DNA of 8,667 bases from [Eubacterium] saphenum. GTDB taxonomy: Bacteria > Bacillota > Clostridia > Oscillospirales > Ruminococcaceae. The notes below the pieces were generated by a model. It ran no database searches and was not told the origin of the DNA. It was given only the letters and a program-made list of their open reading frames with translations. The stretch is from positions 1-8,667 of the forward strand of contig SFJQ01000068.1 in NCBI GenBank assembly GCA_004555855.1, given 5' to 3'. The translations under genes and the position numbers were made by a program. Positions 1-5,456 of the stretch are shown here, piece by piece (within the stretch, counting starts at the first letter, position 1; each line of letters starts with the position of its first letter).

Positions 1-65
1 AGTACGATTTGTACCGACAAAACTACTGCGGCTGCGTGTTTTCAAAACAAGAAAGAGGACTTTGA
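1..65 (+). CDS. queH: QueH-type epoxyqueuosine reductase, C-terminal end only (partial)
   Basis: Only the last 20 full codons are in the window; the 5' part lies to the left. The frame starts at base 3 and reads YDLYRQNYCGCVFSKQERGL, with the stop at 63-65. The tail with a Tyr-Cys-Gly-Cys motif after Leu-Tyr-Arg-Gln is characteristic of the QueH (formerly DUF208) family, which reduces epoxyqueuosine to queuosine in tRNA using an iron-sulfur cluster and redox-active cysteines. The stop codon sits in the loop of an intrinsic terminator hairpin. A second, non-functional copy of this tail lies at 161-258. The family call rests on a short but distinctive motif; nothing upstream is visible to test it. 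Confidence 0.72.
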   Translation, partial: YDLYRQNYCGCVFSKQERGL

Positions 66-81
66 GAAGCCCTCTTTTTTT
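52..81 (+). terminator. Intrinsic terminator of queH (first copy)
   Basis: The arms AAAGAGG (52-58) and CCTCTTT (71-77) pair, and an inner CTT/AAG stem (60-62 with 67-69) continues across an A/C mismatch. A run of T reaches position 81. The loop contains the queH stop codon. On the - strand the hairpin is also followed by a fairly T-rich stretch, so it may work in both directions between convergent genes. Confidence 0.75.
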
Positions 82-107
82 ACAATTTGTCATATTTCTG
101 CATAATA

Positions 108-160
108 TTACACAGGGACGGGCGTTTCGACAAGAATTTTCTTGATTATCTGCTCGGGCG
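108..160 (-). pseudogene. Duplicated 3' tail of the moxR gene (fragment)
   Basis: Read on the - strand this stretch encodes PEQIIKKILVETPVPV followed by TAA. The intact MoxR protein ends PEQIIEKILVETPVPV. One coding base differs from the true 3' end at 300-352, changing Glu to Lys. Upstream of this tail, at 161, the sequence switches to the end of queH, so there is no gene to translate it. It is a remnant of the tandem duplication described separately. Confidence 0.85.
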
Positions 161-258
161 GCAGGAGCGAAATCGGCGAGGAGCTGTCCGCGAAGTACGA
201 TTTGTACCGACAAAACTACTGCGGCTGCGTGTTTTCAAAACAAGAAAGAGGACTTTGA
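161..258 (+). pseudogene. queH: Duplicated queH 3' tail (fragment)
   Basis: This is the second copy of the queH end. The frame reads RSEIGEELSAKYDLYRQNYC, then GCVFSKQERGL, with the stop at 256-258. The part that overlaps the window's first copy (from 194) is identical to it at every base. It has no start codon or ribosome binding site of its own, because it follows moxR-tail DNA at 160/161. It also shows about 11 QueH residues that lie off-window for the real gene, which strengthens the family call: an R-S-x-E-L-S-x-x-Y-x-L-Y-R-Q-x-Y-C-G-C-like pattern. Confidence 0.82.
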
Positions 259-273
259 GAAGCCCTCTTTTTT
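245..273 (+). terminator. Terminator between convergent queH tail copy and moxR
   Basis: This is the second copy of the hairpin: AAAGAGG (245-251) pairs with CCTCTTT (264-270), and T runs to 273, one fewer than in the first copy. It lies about 30 bp past the moxR stop, so on the - strand it is probably the hairpin that ends moxR transcription. The - strand sequence beyond it is T-rich, though interrupted. Confidence 0.65.
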
Positions 274-299
274 ACAATTTGTTATATTACAGTAAAATA

Positions 300-1214
300 T
301 TACACAGGGACGGGCGTTTCGACAAGAATTTTCTCGATTATCTGCTCGGGCGTGAGGAACGCGCTTTGCCCCGCTGCCAGAATTATCCTGTGCGACAGGA
401 CGCAGGACGCGAGATATTTCACGTCGTCGGGCGTCGCAAAGGAACGGTTGTTCATAAACGCCATCGCCTGAACCGCCTTGTAGAGCGCAATCGACGCTCT
501 CGGGGACGCGCCGAGCTTGATTTCCTGACGATTTCGCGTTGCCCCGACAATCATCAGAATGTAAGCCTTGACCTGCTCGGAAACCGTGATTTTACTAATC
601 ATTCCGCGAAGCTGCGTGATTTCCTCGAGCGTCATCACGGGCGAAACATCGATGTTGTGCGGCATTTTGTCCAGCATCAAAAGTTCTGCGCTGCGTTCGG
701 GATAACCGATGGAAAGCCGCATCAGAAAGCGGTCGAGCTGCGCCTCGGGCAGGTGATAGGTGCCGTAGGTTTCGATGGGATTTTGCGTGGCAAGCGTCAT
801 AAACGGCTCGGGCAGCGCGTGCGTTTTTCCGTCAACCGAGATTTGCAGCTCCTCCATCGCCTCAAGCAGCGCCGACTGCACCTTCGGCGACGTTCTGTTT
901 ATCTCATCGGCAAGCAGGAAATTGCACATCACTGCGCCCGCCCGATACTCCTCCGCGCCGGTTTTTTGGTCGATAATCGTGTACCCGACAACGTCCGACG
1001 GCATCAGGTCAGGGGTGAACTGTATTCTCCCGAAGCTGCCCGAAACCGATTTCGCGAGCGTTTGCGCCAGCAGCGTCTTGCCAACGCCCGGCACGTCCTC
1101 AATTAAAACGTGCCCGCCGCAGAGCATCGCGCACACGACTTTCTCGATTACCGCACGCTTTCCGAGAATTACGTTTTCGATATTATTAATAAGCTGTTCG
1201 ATTTTAGGGTTCAT
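300..1214 (-). CDS. MoxR-family AAA+ ATPase
   Basis: The 304-residue protein has the normal length for the MoxR family of AAA+ ATPases. These act as chaperone-like factors in the maturation of metalloenzymes or surface complexes and often work with DUF58/VWA-domain partners. Visible motifs are Walker A (VPGVGKT, about 41-47), Walker B (LLADEINR, about 100-107), sensor 1 (LATQNP, 141-146) and a sensor 2-like GASPRAS around 235-241. The lid domain fills the C-terminus, which ends in ILVETPVPV. The start is set by an ATG preceded by AAAGGA at 6-10 bp. It follows two small membrane-protein genes on the same strand with a 43-bp gap, suggesting one transcript. The usual downstream DUF58 and transglutaminase partners are absent; instead queH converges on it. 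The family is certain; the client is unknown. Confidence 0.93.
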   Translation of the reverse strand: MNPKIEQLINNIENVILGKRAVIEKVVCAMLCGGHVLIEDVPGVGKTLLAQTLAKSVSGSFGRIQFTPDLMPSDVVGYTIIDQKTGAEEYRAGAVMCNFLLADEINRTSPKVQSALLEAMEELQISVDGKTHALPEPFMTLATQNPIETYGTYHLPEAQLDRFLMRLSIGYPERSAELLMLDKMPHNIDVSPVMTLEEITQLRGMISKITVSEQVKAYILMIVGATRNRQEIKLGASPRASIALYKAVQAMAFMNNRSFATPDDVKYLASCVLSHRIILAAGQSAFLTPEQIIEKILVETPVPV

Positions 1215-1257
1215 TGAAAAAATCCTTTCTAATTAGTTTTTTCACGAATGTGAAGAA

Positions 1258-1710
1258 TTATTCGTTAATGGAGGCGCGGTTTTCGGTATCGGCAGAAGCG
1301 GGTTCGGGCGCGCCGAAATGCTGATTGAAGCAAATCGTTGAGATACCGCTCACGATTATCACGGGCAAAATCGAGAACGAATACAAAAATATAGAAATTC
1401 CAACGCTAAAACTCATACTAACTGCTGTATACGGCAGAATTATGCCCACAATCGCTATCCCCATAGGTACAACGAACACCGCGAGAGCGTAGCCGATTAT
1501 TTTTATTCCGAGCTTTTTTCTGATGATGTTCAGCAGAAGAACGTGTACAAATCCCGCGGCTATTCCGAGCGCAAGTCCTATTAAATAGGGAATAAACTCA
1601 TAAGGGTTGCCTATAAAAACTTGCATTATCAGAAACAGACAAAAAGTCGTGCAAGTTACATTTAGTGCAATTCCCGCCGCGCAAAGTCCCGCGTATTTTA
1701 GTTTTGACAT
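1258..1710 (-). CDS. Four-helix membrane protein of unknown function (paralogue B)
   Basis: I do not recognise a named family. The 150-residue product has four likely membrane segments, at about 7-32, 38-63, 70-94 and 100-128. A basic IRKKLG stretch lies between the second and third, and the hydrophilic acidic tail of about 20 residues (PEPASADTENRASINE) ends it. It is a paralogue of the protein encoded just upstream: the first 13 residues are nearly identical (M-x-KLKYAGLCAAG), and a VSGI motif recurs in the last helix. The ATG at 1710 has a consensus GGAGGT site about 6 bp ahead. It lies 23 bp after the upstream paralogue and 43 bp before moxR, so the three may form one operon. A joint role with the MoxR ATPase is inference. 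Confidence 0.82.
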   Translation of the reverse strand: MSKLKYAGLCAAGIALNVTCTTFCLFLIMQVFIGNPYEFIPYLIGLALGIAAGFVHVLLLNIIRKKLGIKIIGYALAVFVVPMGIAIVGIILPYTAVSMSFSVGISIFLYSFSILPVIIVSGISTICFNQHFGAPEPASADTENRASINE

Positions 1711-1721
1711 AATTTACCTCC
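1673..1721 (-). repeat. Start-region repeat shared by the paralogous membrane genes (copy in gene B)
   Basis: This 49-bp stretch spans the ribosome binding site and first 13 codons. It matches 2107-2155 at 46 of 49 positions by eye. The rest of the two genes is far more diverged. Confidence 0.85.
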
Positions 1722-1733
1722 CTGAAAGCTGGC

Positions 1734-2144
1734 TTACATATTCCGCAAAACATTCTTGTGAAAAAGAAATCCGCCAATACCGCTCACGAAAATTTCAAAA
1801 GAAATTATTAAAATCAGCGCAAACCAAGCAAGCCCGCTGTAACCCCCGTTTGTGTGGGAATCGCCGCTTGAGAGAATAATGAGGAAGACAAAGCTGATGA
1901 TGTGCGGCAAAACGTTTGCAGAAAGCGTGTAAACCACGGTTTTCATTTGGAGCTTTTGGCTGATAGTTTTGCGGAAAATTCCGTGAAGCACGCTGACTGT
2001 AACGACCGCCTGAATTTCAATGAAAATGTATAAAAATTGAATGTTGAAAAACGGTATATAGCACGGCATAAAAAGAATCCCCACAAGCGCGCAATTCAGC
2101 AAGAACCCCGCCGCGCAAAGTCCCGCGTATTTCAGTTTTGTCAT
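1734..2144 (-). CDS. Four-helix membrane protein of unknown function (paralogue A)
   Basis: The 136-residue protein is not assignable to a known family from sequence alone. Likely membrane segments lie at about 7-31, 35-55, 68-92 and 104-125, with a basic linker (FRKTISQKLQMK) between the second and third. The N-terminus MTKLKYAGLCAAG matches its neighbour's, and the third helix (VVYTLSANVLP versus IIGYALAVFVVP) and fourth (FVSGIGGFLFHK versus IVSGISTICFNQ) align, so the two arose by duplication. It lacks the acidic tail of the neighbour. The ATG at 2144 is preceded by GGAGGT. It is the first gene after the terminator of the ABC ATPase gene, so it probably starts a new transcription unit that runs through moxR. 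I found no convincing -35/-10 in the short gap. Confidence 0.8.
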   Translation of the reverse strand: MTKLKYAGLCAAGFLLNCALVGILFMPCYIPFFNIQFLYIFIEIQAVVTVSVLHGIFRKTISQKLQMKTVVYTLSANVLPHIISFVFLIILSSGDSHTNGGYSGLAWFALILIISFEIFVSGIGGFLFHKNVLRNM

Positions 2145-2155
2145 ATTTTACCTCC
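2107..2155 (-). repeat. Start-region repeat shared by the paralogous membrane genes (copy in gene A)
   Basis: This is the partner of 1673-1721. It covers GGAGGT, the ATG and the codons for M-T-K-L-K-Y-A-G-L-C-A-A-G. Confidence 0.85.
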
Positions 2156-2186
2156 GCGTCGAGTTAGATGTTTTCTATAATAGTGC

Positions 2187-2217
2187 AAAACGGCGCGGCA
2201 TATTCCAGCCGCGCCGT
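2187..2217 (-). terminator. Intrinsic terminator of the ABC ATPase gene
   Basis: A perfect 10-bp GC-rich stem, ACGGCGCGGC (2190-2199) with GCCGCGCCGT (2208-2217), encloses an 8-nt loop. On the - strand it is followed by TTTT. It lies about 18 bp past the ATPase stop codon at 2235. Confidence 0.88.
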
Positions 2218-2234
2218 AATCAGCGTAAAATTTA

Positions 2235-3374
2235 TCAGTTGAGGAGTGCGTGCTCGTCAGCAGCGTCGAACAGGTGAATCTTGTTCGGGTCGATTGCGAG
2301 CTTAACGGTATCGCCGGGACGAGCGGTGCATCTGGGCGATACACGAGCGGTGAGCGAAATACCATCGCAGTTGAGGTAGAGGAAGGTTTCGGCACCGAGA
2401 ATTTCGGTAACTTCAACGTTAGCCTCAATAATACCGGTCTTAGCTGCGGAGAGGAACATTTCCTCATCGTGAATGTTCTCGGGACGAACGCCGAGTACAA
2501 CTTCCTTGTCAACGTAGTACTTGAGAGTATCTGCGTCTGCCTTTGCGGAAGGAATTTCGATGTAGAACTTTCTGCCTCTGCCGGTCTTGTCGTTAGAACC
2601 GAACTCAACGAAGTACTTGCCGTCCTGCATAATGAGCTTCGCATCGATGAAGTTCATCTGAGGAGAGCCGATGAAGCCTGCAACGAACTTGTTTACAGGG
2701 GTATCGTAAAGGTTAATAGGCGAGTCAATCTGCTGAATGTAACCGTCCTTCATAACGACGATTCTGTCGCCCATCGTCATAGCCTCTGTCTGGTCGTGTG
2801 TAACGTAAATAAACGTTGTGCCGAGCTTCTTGTGGAGCTTGGAAATCTCGGTTCTCATCTGAGCACGGAGCTTTGCGTCGAGGTTTGACAGCGGCTCGTC
2901 GAGAAGGAATACCTGCGGCTCACGAACGATTGCACGTCCGAGCGCAACACGCTGTCTCTGACCACCGGAGAGTGCCTTGGGCTTTCTGTCGAGCAGGTGA
3001 GCGATATCGAGAATCTTTGCTGCCTCTTCAACCAGCTTCTTGATTTCCTCCTTGGGAACCTTGCGGAGCTTCAGACCGAATGCCATGTTATCGAAAACGG
3101 TCATGTGAGGATACAGAGCGTAGTTCTGGAATACCATCGCGATATCTCTGTCCTTGGGAGCGATATCGTTAACCAGACGGTCGCCGATGAACAGCTCGCC
3201 CTCGGAGATGTCCTCAAGACCTGCGATCATACGCAGTGTAGTGGATTTTCCGCATCCGGAAGGGCCTACCAGAACGATAAACTCTTTATCCTTGATGTTC
3301 ATATTGAAGTCGGATACCGCGACAACGCCGCCGGCATAACGCTTGTAGATGCCTCTGAGAGATAAACTTGCCAT
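2235..3374 (-). CDS. ugpC: Carbohydrate-importer ABC ATPase, MsmK/UgpC/MalK type
   Basis: This is the cytoplasmic ATP-hydrolysing subunit of CUT1-type sugar or glycerol-phosphate importers. All motifs are present in its 379 residues: Walker A GPSGCGKST (37-45), Q-loop Gln83, signature LSGGQ (135-139), Walker B VFLLDE (155-160), D-loop SNLD (163-166) and switch His193. The C-terminal third (about 235-379) is the MalK-like regulatory OB/TOBE region, including LGVRPENIH. No permease or solute-binding gene is adjacent. In Firmicutes this arrangement is typical of a shared ATPase (MsmK-like) that serves several importers. Codon use favours C-ending and CTG/ATC/AAC codons, unlike its AT-leaning neighbours, suggesting high expression. 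The ATG has AGGAGGT about 7 bp ahead, and a strong terminator follows. The exact substrate cannot be read from the sequence, and msmK is an equally valid symbol. Confidence 0.95.
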   Translation of the reverse strand: MASLSLRGIYKRYAGGVVAVSDFNMNIKDKEFIVLVGPSGCGKSTTLRMIAGLEDISEGELFIGDRLVNDIAPKDRDIAMVFQNYALYPHMTVFDNMAFGLKLRKVPKEEIKKLVEEAAKILDIAHLLDRKPKALSGGQRQRVALGRAIVREPQVFLLDEPLSNLDAKLRAQMRTEISKLHKKLGTTFIYVTHDQTEAMTMGDRIVVMKDGYIQQIDSPINLYDTPVNKFVAGFIGSPQMNFIDAKLIMQDGKYFVEFGSNDKTGRGRKFYIEIPSAKADADTLKYYVDKEVVLGVRPENIHDEEMFLSAAKTGIIEANVEVTEILGAETFLYLNCDGISLTARVSPRCTARPGDTVKLAIDPNKIHLFDAADEHALLN

Positions 3375-3420
3375 TATATAACCTCCTGAAAAACATTTAA
3401 TAAAATTTTTCGCTACTACT

Positions 3421-3429
3421 ATAATACCA
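3421..3429 (-). promoter_or_regulatory. Possible extended -10 promoter of the ABC ATPase gene
   Basis: On the - strand TGG precedes TATTAT, an extended -10 pattern, about 47 bp before the start codon. No good -35 lies at 17 bp (only T-rich sequence), so the call is tentative. Confidence 0.4.
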
Positions 3430-3432
3430 AAC

Positions 3433-3483
3433 TTATCAAAAAAATAAAAGAGCCTAAACCAACAAATATTTCAGAGGCTCTTT
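3433..3483 (-). terminator. Orphan terminator-like hairpin upstream of the ABC ATPase gene
   Basis: A perfect 9-bp stem, AAAGAGCCT (3447-3455) with AGGCTCTTT (3475-3483), has a 19-nt loop. On the - strand it is followed by a T-rich tract (TTTTATTTTTTT, including stem bases). There is no credible - strand gene upstream of it, so it may end a small RNA, insulate the ATPase promoter, or act as an attenuator. Confidence 0.6.
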
Positions 3484-3742
3484 ATATACTTTCACTAACA
3501 GCTACAAAATTCCCCAGCAAAAACTACCGTTTGACTGTCATTTTGCACAAAAAATCCCATATTTCTACCCTGAAATCAATGACAGAGCGGTACTTTGGCA
3601 CATTTAACAAATATTTTTTGCGATTTTTAGTTATTTTATCACAATATATTGTATCGATAACTCTTTGCCGAACTATTTTTGCTTCTGAAATCCGAAATTT
3701 CCACATATAAATACTTTGACAAACCTGACGGGAGTGAAAATT

Positions 3743-4192
3743 ATGACAAAAAAACGAGTGCGTTCGGGGAAAACGGCGGTTTTCGGGGTAATTCTGCTGA
3801 TTGCGGCGGCGATTTGGGTTCTGACTCGGTTTATTTCAACGGCGGCGGGCGGGATTTCGGGGAAAAACGACTACGAGCGAATTGCTTTTATCGAGAGCTT
3901 TGGCTGGGACGCGGGAAACGTGCCGGTTGAAATTGAGGAAATCCGCATTCCCGTCGAATTTGACGAGGCTTATGAGCAGTATAACGCTCTCCAGCGCGAG
4001 CAGGGCTTTGATTTGCGGAAATACCGCGCGCATATCGCCAAAAAGTACACCTATGAAATCAGAAATTCCGACGGCTCAAGTCCCGCAGTGCCGATTTGCG
4101 CTAACCTTATTGTAATAGACGGAAACATTGTCGGCGCGGATATTTCATCGATGCAGGCGGGCGGGCTTGTGACAGTGCTTGCGAAAAAGTGA
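3743..4192 (+). CDS. Membrane-anchored DUF4830-like protein
   Basis: The 149-residue product begins with a basic stretch (MTKKRVRSGK) and one membrane helix at about 11-30. This anchors a small outward-facing domain (about 45-140). That domain resembles DUF4830 of Clostridia: an xxFIESFGWD start, a V-E-I-E-E-I-R-I-P-V-E-F-D-E-x-Y-x-x-Y-N pattern, Q-x-x-x-G-F-D-L-x-K-Y, a Y-x-Y-E-I strand and a closing A-N-L-I-V-I-D-G-x-I-V-G-x-D-I. The function of the domain is not known to me. I chose the ATG at 3743 because GGGAG lies 8 bp ahead; an in-frame TTG at 3716 would add nine residues but has no binding site. The next gene starts 73 bp later with its own promoter, so the two need not be co-transcribed. 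Confidence 0.8.
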   Translation: MTKKRVRSGKTAVFGVILLIAAAIWVLTRFISTAAGGISGKNDYERIAFIESFGWDAGNVPVEIEEIRIPVEFDEAYEQYNALQREQGFDLRKYRAHIAKKYTYEIRNSDGSSPAVPICANLIVIDGNIVGADISSMQAGGLVTVLAKK

Positions 4193-4215
4193 AGATGAAA
4201 AAAGCGTGAAATGTG

Positions 4216-4244
4216 TTGACAAACGCCGCGTTATGTTGTAAAAT
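4216..4244 (+). promoter_or_regulatory. Sigma-A promoter of the transglutaminase-like lipoprotein gene
   Basis: A perfect -35 TTGACA (4216-4221), a 17-bp spacer and a -10 TAAAAT (4239-4244) predict a start near 4251. That leaves a leader of only about 15 nt, with GAGG at 4253-4256 as the ribosome binding site. Confidence 0.85.
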
Positions 4245-4265
4245 GGGGTAACGAGGTGTATAATA

Positions 4266-5456
4266 ATGTACAAAAAATTCGGAATTGCCGCTTTAATTCT
4301 GGCTTTCGTTTTGACCGGCTGCCGGAACAGCCCGTCTGTTTCGATAAATTCATCGGACTTTACGAGCACGGGTGTTGAAAACAGCACGGATAATTCCACA
4401 AATTCAACAAATTCGTCAACAACGGATACTTCTGCAAGTTCAACAGTTTCCACAAGCTCCGATGTTGAAAACATCTCGGATAATTCCACAAGTTCAACAA
4501 GCTCCGAAAGTTCGCTTTTTGAAGAGCCGACTTTTGACGAGCAGGGCGCGGTTATTGTAAGCCACGACCCGCAAAACGGCACAAAATTCTCGTTTGACGG
4601 GCTTCGGCTTACGATTACGGGGAAAATCCCGCTCGAGGGCATCGACTATGTGACAAGCGACCGTTACGCTGATATCAATCTCTCGACAAGCGGCGATGAG
4701 TTCACCGTGACAATCGATTTTTATTCGGGAGCGGCGGGATTTACAACAATCAGGGTTTTCGAGAAAAGCGGAAGCAAATCGCTTTATCGACTGAAATTTG
4801 AGGACGGGAAGGTTGGTTTGCCTGACTGCTCGGAGATTGCCGAGAAGAACACCAAGGTTGCCGAAAAAGCCGTTGAACAGTCGCTCGAGCAGGTTTCCGA
4901 GTATGTCGCAATAGGCTCGGACAAGCAAGAAGTGCGGGAGATTTTGCAGGAGGTTAAAACGCTCAGCAACGAGATTTGCGCGGGAATTTCCGATGATTAT
5001 GACAAGCTGCGCGCTATCGAAAACTGGGTTGCCAACAACATTTACTACGATTATCCCGCGTTCAGCAGGGGAGTGCCCGAGGAAACGATTACGCTCAAAT
5101 ATGTTCTCGAAAATAAAACCACGGTTTGCGGCGGCTATTCAAATCTCACGGCGGCGCTTGCGGCGGCGCAGGGCATACGCGTTTATAATGTTCACGGAAC
5201 TGCTTCGGAGGGCGTTTACTGTATGGAGGAAAACCCCTCGGAGGCTGTCCATGAGTTTAATTTTGCGGTAATTGACGGTCGGATTATATGGCTTGACGCG
5301 GATATGGACTCGCGCAGCTATTTTTACGAAAACCTGACCTATCATACGGGCAAGGCGGTCCGCAGGCATTTTGATATTGACGGGGCGGTTCTTGCGCTTA
5401 CTCACCGTGCAAAATACGCCGAGCACCGCGACTATTTCGCATTGCTTGACGATTAA
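4266..5456 (+). CDS. Transglutaminase-fold lipoprotein
   Basis: The 396-residue protein is exported and lipid-anchored. A short basic signal peptide ends in the lipobox LTGC, with Cys19 as the lipidated residue. Residues 20-86 form a Ser/Thr/Asn-rich flexible linker with an internal repeat. About 90-180 looks like a beta-rich domain, and about 185-240 is helical. A transglutaminase-like cysteine-protease fold follows: nucleophile Cys288 in TTVCGGYSNL, His329 in VHEFNFAVIDG and Asp344 in IIWLDAD give the expected triad. Such proteins act at the cell surface as peptidases or cross-linking enzymes; the substrate is unknown. The start ATG has GAGG 9-12 bp ahead and a strong promoter. Its TAA interlocks with that of the convergent rubredoxin gene. 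Transglutaminase genes often sit beside moxR and DUF58 genes; here moxR is 3 kb away on the other strand, so no link is claimed. Confidence 0.9.
   Translation: MYKKFGIAALILAFVLTGCRNSPSVSINSSDFTSTGVENSTDNSTNSTNSSTTDTSASSTVSTSSDVENISDNSTSSTSSESSLFEEPTFDEQGAVIVSHDPQNGTKFSFDGLRLTITGKIPLEGIDYVTSDRYADINLSTSGDEFTVTIDFYSGAAGFTTIRVFEKSGSKSLYRLKFEDGKVGLPDCSEIAEKNTKVAEKAVEQSLEQVSEYVAIGSDKQEVREILQEVKTLSNEICAGISDDYDKLRAIENWVANNIYYDYPAFSRGVPEETITLKYVLENKTTVCGGYSNLTAALAAAQGIRVYNVHGTASEGVYCMEENPSEAVHEFNFAVIDGRIIWLDADMDSRSYFYENLTYHTGKAVRRHFDIDGAVLALTHRAKYAEHRDYFALLDD
4371..4505 (+). repeat. In-frame 90-bp-spaced repeat in the lipoprotein linker
   Basis: A block of about 43 bp beginning at 4371 recurs at 4461 with roughly 37 matching bases. 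It encodes GVENSTDNSTNSTNS and DVENISDNSTSSTSS. The 90-bp spacing is 30 codons, so copy-number change would keep the reading frame. Confidence 0.8.

Larger units (their letters stand above)
1..352. repeat. Tandem duplication of the convergent queH/moxR 3' ends, unit about 192 bp
   Basis: Bases 1-160 match 194-352 with about six substitutions and one deleted T. The second unit appears to run from 161 to 352, and the first begins roughly 32 bp left of the window. Each unit holds the queH tail, a terminator and the moxR tail in opposite orientation. The junction is at 160/161, where moxR-tail sequence meets queH sequence reading RSEIGEELSAKYDLY. The full queH gene ends in unit 1 and the full moxR gene ends in unit 2, so both proteins stay intact. 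Confidence 0.92.
3375..3742. other. Gene-free intergenic region between divergent genes
   Basis: This AT-rich region of 368 bp separates the ABC ATPase gene (-) from the DUF4830 gene (+). It holds the possible ATPase -10 at 3421-3429, the orphan hairpin at 3447-3483, a 12-bp perfect palindrome ACAATATATTGT at 3641-3652, and an adjacent TATCGATA (3652-3659). TATAAA at 3706-3711 could be a -10 for the + gene, but its -35 is poor. A 60-codon - strand frame at 3524-3706 lacks a ribosome binding site and I do not call it. Confidence 0.6.

Noticed and set aside
87..1106. Long + strand open frame of 339 codons
   Set aside because: It is antisense to moxR, is rich in Arg/His/Leu as expected for a shadow frame, and runs across the duplicated tails; the - strand frame has all AAA+ motifs.
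2141..2644. Other frames inside the ABC ATPase gene, on both strands
   Set aside because: They are shadows with no motifs; the - strand frame at 2235-3374 carries every ABC ATPase signature.
3524..3706. 60-codon - strand frame in the intergenic region, followed by a hairpin
   Set aside because: There is no ribosome binding site, the composition is what AT-rich sequence gives by chance, and its ATG lies at the possible -10 of the + gene. The hairpin alone is reported instead.
3716..3721. TTGACA as a -35 box, or TTG as start codon, for the DUF4830 gene
   Set aside because: A matching -10 would fall at about 3739-3744, past the ribosome binding site and over the ATG, and the TTG has no ribosome binding site. 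The ATG at 3743 with GGGAG is better.
4145..4642. Val/Glu/Leu/Ser-repeat - strand frame opposite the lipoprotein linker
   Set aside because: The apparent repeats are the antisense of the Ser/Thr/Asn linker; there is no binding site and it runs over the lipoprotein promoter.
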